From Muribaculaceae bacterium (lineage in GTDB: Bacteria; Bacteroidota; Bacteroidia; Bacteroidales; Muribaculaceae), in contig JAIDJJ010000172.1 of assembly GCA_029052265.1 (NCBI GenBank), positions 1 through 9,208 on the forward strand: DNA of 9,208 nt, written 5' to 3'. Position 1 is the stretch's first letter; each line of letters starts with the position of its first letter. The position numbers and the translations under genes are program-made. Positions 7,901 through 9,208 of the stretch are shown here, one piece after another. Under the pieces are notes generated by a model. The model saw only the letters and a program-made list of their open reading frames with translations. It was not told the DNA's origin and made no database searches.

Positions 7901-8254
7901 ATTGTTGCCTGATGATGCCAATGCAGAAATGCCTCCTACAAATCCCGGGAGGTATTTCGACATACGCCTATACACAAATGGGATTCGCTGTGACGGGATC
8001 ATCATTATCCCTTTATAGTTGCAACCAAGCCACAGATTCTCCTCACCCCCTCCATAGATTGCCGACACCTCAGCACTTCCCATATCCATAAAAGGAGAAT
8101 AGAAATCTTTACATGGCTTGACCACAGTATCGGCAGGGCTTATGCGCCACACTCCCTCTCCATAAGTGCCCACATAAATATCACCGCCTATGACATCACT
8201 TGACATCTTACTGATATTTAATTTATTACCCCCCCCAATTTTGTAAATTTTCAA
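4964..8254 (-). CDS. HTCS regulator, C-terminal part: propeller, Y_Y_Y, kinase, receiver, AraC domain
   Basis: This 1096-residue frame carries most of a hybrid two-component sensor. Residues about 15-430 are Reg_prop propeller repeats (YVGTYGEGVWRI, LWIGLYGG, RWIGTMGGLSY). A Y_Y_Y domain covers about 438-515 and one membrane helix about 526-546 (LFYLLVLATLLVLGWLVM). The HisKA phospho-acceptor is His566 (DVSHDIRSP). The ATPase domain shows the N-box Asn682 (NLISNAIKYTP), Asp715 (DTGIGL) and GFGIGLDL at 745-752. The receiver has VDDHEE and phospho-acceptor Asp884 (VSDVMMPGMDG). The AraC-type domain has helices at about 1001-1025 and 1055-1085, ending TGYTPSEYR. All signalling residues are present. 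The formal start is a TTG at 8254 inside the preceding frame, without a signal peptide or ribosome-binding site, so it is probably not a true start. The protein would sense oligosaccharide in the periplasm and activate the neighbouring glycosidase genes (inference from HTCS family and position). Confidence 0.92.
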   Translation of the reverse strand: MKIYKIGGGNKLNISKMSSDVIGGDIYVGTYGEGVWRISPADTVVKPCKDFYSPFMDMGSAEVSAIYGGGEENLWLGCNYKGIMMIPSQRIPFVYRRMSKYLPGFVGGISALASSGNNLLAAIGKDKICIISENGELIKSYNLPEGGTATDIEPLGADKLLVGVRNQGVWQLSLIDGRWSRVVDVAGDCPSISLNLCNKEDLFIGAHGIGIMSYNMVSGEKKWLDVDPEGDRLTNTYANEMVKSDDDKLWIGLYGGVACYDLKGDSLLEINQDPFLSGSTYTFAPLGGGRMLAATSHGLIEVHPAKGVTAKYTTIDGLTDNDVRSITIDKNGGRWIGTMGGLSYQDPETQTIFAYRGNYGLVENSFRLSVIPMPDGKIYFSNDQGITGFIPEDVSSPQFKSDVKISALYLNGVRVAPETKAGRRMVIEGDPMEPTVVNLPYSDNALSLRLSTMDFRDAANIVYRWRMADVGEEWIETRPGENVIYLPYLEPGSHVLQIQAKENKELSPVTEMKIRISPPWYLSTWAKLFYLLVLATLLVLGWLVMQKKKEEKINDAKIKFFIDVSHDIRSPITLILSPLESLLKLPFDEDVKRQLKTMQRNGQRILSLVNQLLDIRKLDKGKMRLSCRKTDVNSFVGELVDMFIPQAAECGLTLDFEPKSELNNIWIDRDNIDKVLVNLISNAIKYTPKGGSIKVETEKMTDEKLGECVRISVIDTGIGLDSKMEAKIFERFYRVRESHAPATPGFGIGLDLCRRLAELHHGSISGKNRRDGVKGSVFSIRIPIDESFYSAEEFQISYRSEEVKEEEANKHLNMPELGVGGDPERLSRKKSMISKTVLIVDDHEELRNYLCYQLGSSYKMIGAKDGEEALKIIMDNTPDIIVSDVMMPGMDGLELLKRVKSNSTTHHVPVILLSSRNELADRMKGWDKGADGYLGKPFNIEELEVVIDTLIENRLRVKGKFTGVREVEEKISVPKVKGNDEKLLEKIIKVIEDNIDDSEFNVEKLSIEVGMSRAHLHRKMKEKMGLNPSDFIRNIRLRRACELLRKPDIEVTQIAYLVGYTSQPHFSTAFKKFTGYTPSEYRNKCQTDSMPDTSDT

Positions 8255-8990
8255 TCTTCAGGGTCTTGGTGTCGAGCCTATACAAGTTATTAAGAAGAGA
8301 GATGATAAGATTGCCATCTTCCTCTAAGGCAATTCCATTTATATAGGAATTGCCTACCGGAATGACCTTTTCATTTCCATTTGGAAATATGACATGCACA
8401 GATCCGAAATGGTCGCCTACATACATTTTTCCATCGCGTGCACATTTAAGGGAATTAAATTCTTTCTCCATTAGAAGCTGTGGCATATACCTGACAGCAT
8501 TCATTTCATTCACCTTCTTATCGTCAATCACATATAAACCCACTCCCGACAATACAAACGTGATTGTACCGTCGACCTGCTCATCCACTCCAATGATATA
8601 TCCATTAAAATCTTTTCCTGGTATCCTTATGAGTTGAAATGAATCTGAAGCCCGGTCATAAAGGTTCAGACCGTTGGCTGTGCCAACCCAAAGCCGACCT
8701 TTTGAATCATAGAGTAAATCAAGGATACGGTTGTCAGACAAGGAGCCGCTTTCCTGTTCCTCATGGCGATATATATCATACCCGGCACCGTCAAATCTTA
8801 TAAGACCTCTTTCCGTTCCGATCCATAGATACCCCTCCTTATCACGGCAAAAATCTGTATAATCGCTCATTGTAACTTCAGGAGCGTCAAACAGATGACC
8901 GGTTCTCACCGGAGTGGTATTTCCCCATGTCTCAAGACATATAAATATTCCCGAGATAACGAGATAAAGAATAAATTCAAGTCGTTTCAT
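8226..8990 (-). CDS. HTCS regulator, N-terminal part: signal peptide and first propeller blades, truncated
   Basis: A 254-residue frame beginning with a signal sequence (MKRLEFILYLVISGIFICLETWG) and continuing with Reg_prop propeller repeats, the clearest being GYLWIGTERGLIRFDG and GRLWVGTANGLNLYD. It ends with LQNWGG and a TAA directly after a run of eight G. The other frame takes up at once with NKLNISKM and further propeller repeats, so this is the front of the same gene, not an independent protein. As written it would yield only a truncated exported propeller without kinase or DNA-binding parts. An in-frame stop lies about ten codons upstream of the ATG at 8990, supporting this start. No good TAnnTTTG promoter match was found at a suitable distance; TATATTTA immediately upstream of the ATG is too close. 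Confidence 0.88.
   Translation of the reverse strand: MKRLEFILYLVISGIFICLETWGNTTPVRTGHLFDAPEVTMSDYTDFCRDKEGYLWIGTERGLIRFDGAGYDIYRHEEQESGSLSDNRILDLLYDSKGRLWVGTANGLNLYDRASDSFQLIRIPGKDFNGYIIGVDEQVDGTITFVLSGVGLYVIDDKKVNEMNAVRYMPQLLMEKEFNSLKCARDGKMYVGDHFGSVHVIFPNGNEKVIPVGNSYINGIALEEDGNLIISLLNNLYRLDTKTLKIENLQNWGG
8229..8236 (-). repeat. G8 homopolymer at the HTCS frameshift
   Basis: Eight consecutive G on the minus strand (C on the plus strand) interrupt an A/T-rich stretch. With eight G the frame reads W-G-G-stop. With seven it reads W-G-G-N-K-L and joins the long downstream frame; ten would also restore it, whereas nine leads to a stop three codons later. It is the longest C/G run noticed in the window and sits exactly where the reading frame changes. 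Confidence 0.95.
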
Positions 8991-9016
8991 GGTAAATATA
9001 GGTAATTGAACATTTT

Positions 9017-9047
9017 TTTATTAACTAATCGCGAAAGGATATATTTG
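9017..9047 (+). promoter_or_regulatory. Candidate promoter for the rightmost gene
   Basis: TATATTTG at 9040-9047 matches the Bacteroidetes -7 element TAnnTTTG exactly. TTTA at 9017-9020, one mismatch from TTTG, lies 19 bases upstream, which is the expected -33 spacing. Transcription would start near 9054 and give a leader of about 100 nt before the ATG at 9154. This region is also the upstream region of the divergent HTCS gene. Confidence 0.45.
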
Positions 9048-9153
9048 CCCGGCAGGTAAAAAATCCTTTTTAATGAAGTTGTTTAAACTTTTTTATTTTT
9101 CAAGATTTCGTCAGATTTTCGAGACGGTTTTGAATAATGAAGAGTGGTTTTAG

Positions 9154-9208
9154 ATGGATAAACAACCCATCAAAGCTTCAAAACATTACGAAAAGATGAC
9201 AGAAGCGT
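9154..9208 (+). CDS. Start of a further gene, possibly a MATE-family transporter (partial)
   Basis: From the ATG at 9154 an open frame of 18 codons, MDKQPIKASKHYEKMTEA, runs off the right edge. The alternative ATG at 9138, in another frame, hits a TGA within the window. The stretch HYEKMTEA resembles the short polar N-terminus (YEKMT followed by a TP-type turn) that precedes the first membrane helix of many MATE multidrug efflux proteins. That is recalled family knowledge and rests on only a few residues. A promoter candidate lies upstream. The gene is divergent from the HTCS and probably not part of the xylan unit. Confidence 0.4.
   Translation, partial: MDKQPIKASKHYEKMTEA

Larger units (their letters stand above)
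4964..8990 (-). pseudogene. Complete HTCS regulator locus, interrupted by a one-base frameshift
   Basis: This entry describes the gene as a whole; its two frames are listed separately. From the ATG at 8990 to the TAA at 4964-4966 the locus would encode 1341 residues if one G of the G8 run at 8229-8236 were removed. That is the normal size of a Bacteroides-type hybrid two-component system. Order in the restored protein: signal peptide, periplasmic Reg_prop propellers, Y_Y_Y domain, membrane segment about 771-791, phospho-accepting His811, ATPase domain, receiver Asp1129, AraC-type DNA-binding domain. No other stop or frameshift is seen, so the lesion is recent, reversible or an artefact. The label pseudogene describes the sequence as given and does not claim permanent loss. 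Confidence 0.8.

Noticed and set aside
9103..9122. Tandem AGATTTCGTC / AGATTTTCGA, 10-base period, upstream of the HTCS
   Set aside because: The two units differ at several positions and lie in A/T-rich DNA. This is too weak to call an operator.
8991..9153. Invertible promoter or recombinase-linked inversion as the switch for the HTCS
   Set aside because: No pair of long inverted repeats flanks this region and no recombinase gene is present in the window.
1..9208. CRISPR arrays, tRNA or rRNA genes, insertion sequences
   Set aside because: No regularly spaced repeats, tRNA-like folds, rRNA segments, transposase-like proteins or terminal inverted repeats were seen on either strand.

Overview
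The window looks like a stretch of a Bacteroidales chromosome (Bacteroides, Prevotella or Muribaculaceae type; the genus cannot be fixed from sequence alone). The evidence is a hybrid two-component system (HTCS) regulator beside secreted glycoside hydrolases, start codons with A/T-rich leaders instead of Shine-Dalgarno sequences, and several matches to the Bacteroidetes -7 element TAnnTTTG. The gene content fits part of a xylan-type polysaccharide utilisation locus. No SusC/SusD pair is present in the window.

Layout: (1) 1-917, minus strand, the N-terminal 305 residues of a secreted GH43 enzyme resembling subfamily 12, cut by the left edge. (2) 918-1216, a divergent control region with a TAATTTTG octamer facing each way, an inverted repeat and phased CGATATG repeats. 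(3) 1217-2260 and 2268-4853, plus strand, a tight two-gene operon encoding a GH43 lipoprotein and a GH115 xylan alpha-glucuronidase. (4) 4879-4919, a perfect 15-bp hairpin terminator between convergent genes. (5) 4964-8990, minus strand, an HTCS regulator with periplasmic beta-propellers, Y_Y_Y domain, membrane segment, histidine kinase, receiver and AraC-type DNA-binding domain. It is split into two overlapping frames at a run of eight G. (6) 8991-9153, a short intergenic region with a plus-strand promoter candidate, then from 9154 the first 18 codons of a further gene, possibly a MATE transporter.

Working model (inference): the HTCS senses a xylan-derived oligosaccharide in the periplasm and activates the divergent GH43 and GH43-GH115 units. 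GH115 would remove (4-O-methyl-)glucuronic acid side chains, and the GH43 enzymes would remove arabinose or xylose from the same glucurono-arabinoxylan fragments.

The most notable observation is the HTCS break. Removing one G from the G8 tract at 8229-8236 gives a continuous 1341-residue protein of normal HTCS length and domain order, with no other lesion. This could be slipped-strand ON/OFF switching of the regulator, a fresh inactivating mutation, or a homopolymer sequencing error. The single sequence cannot distinguish these.
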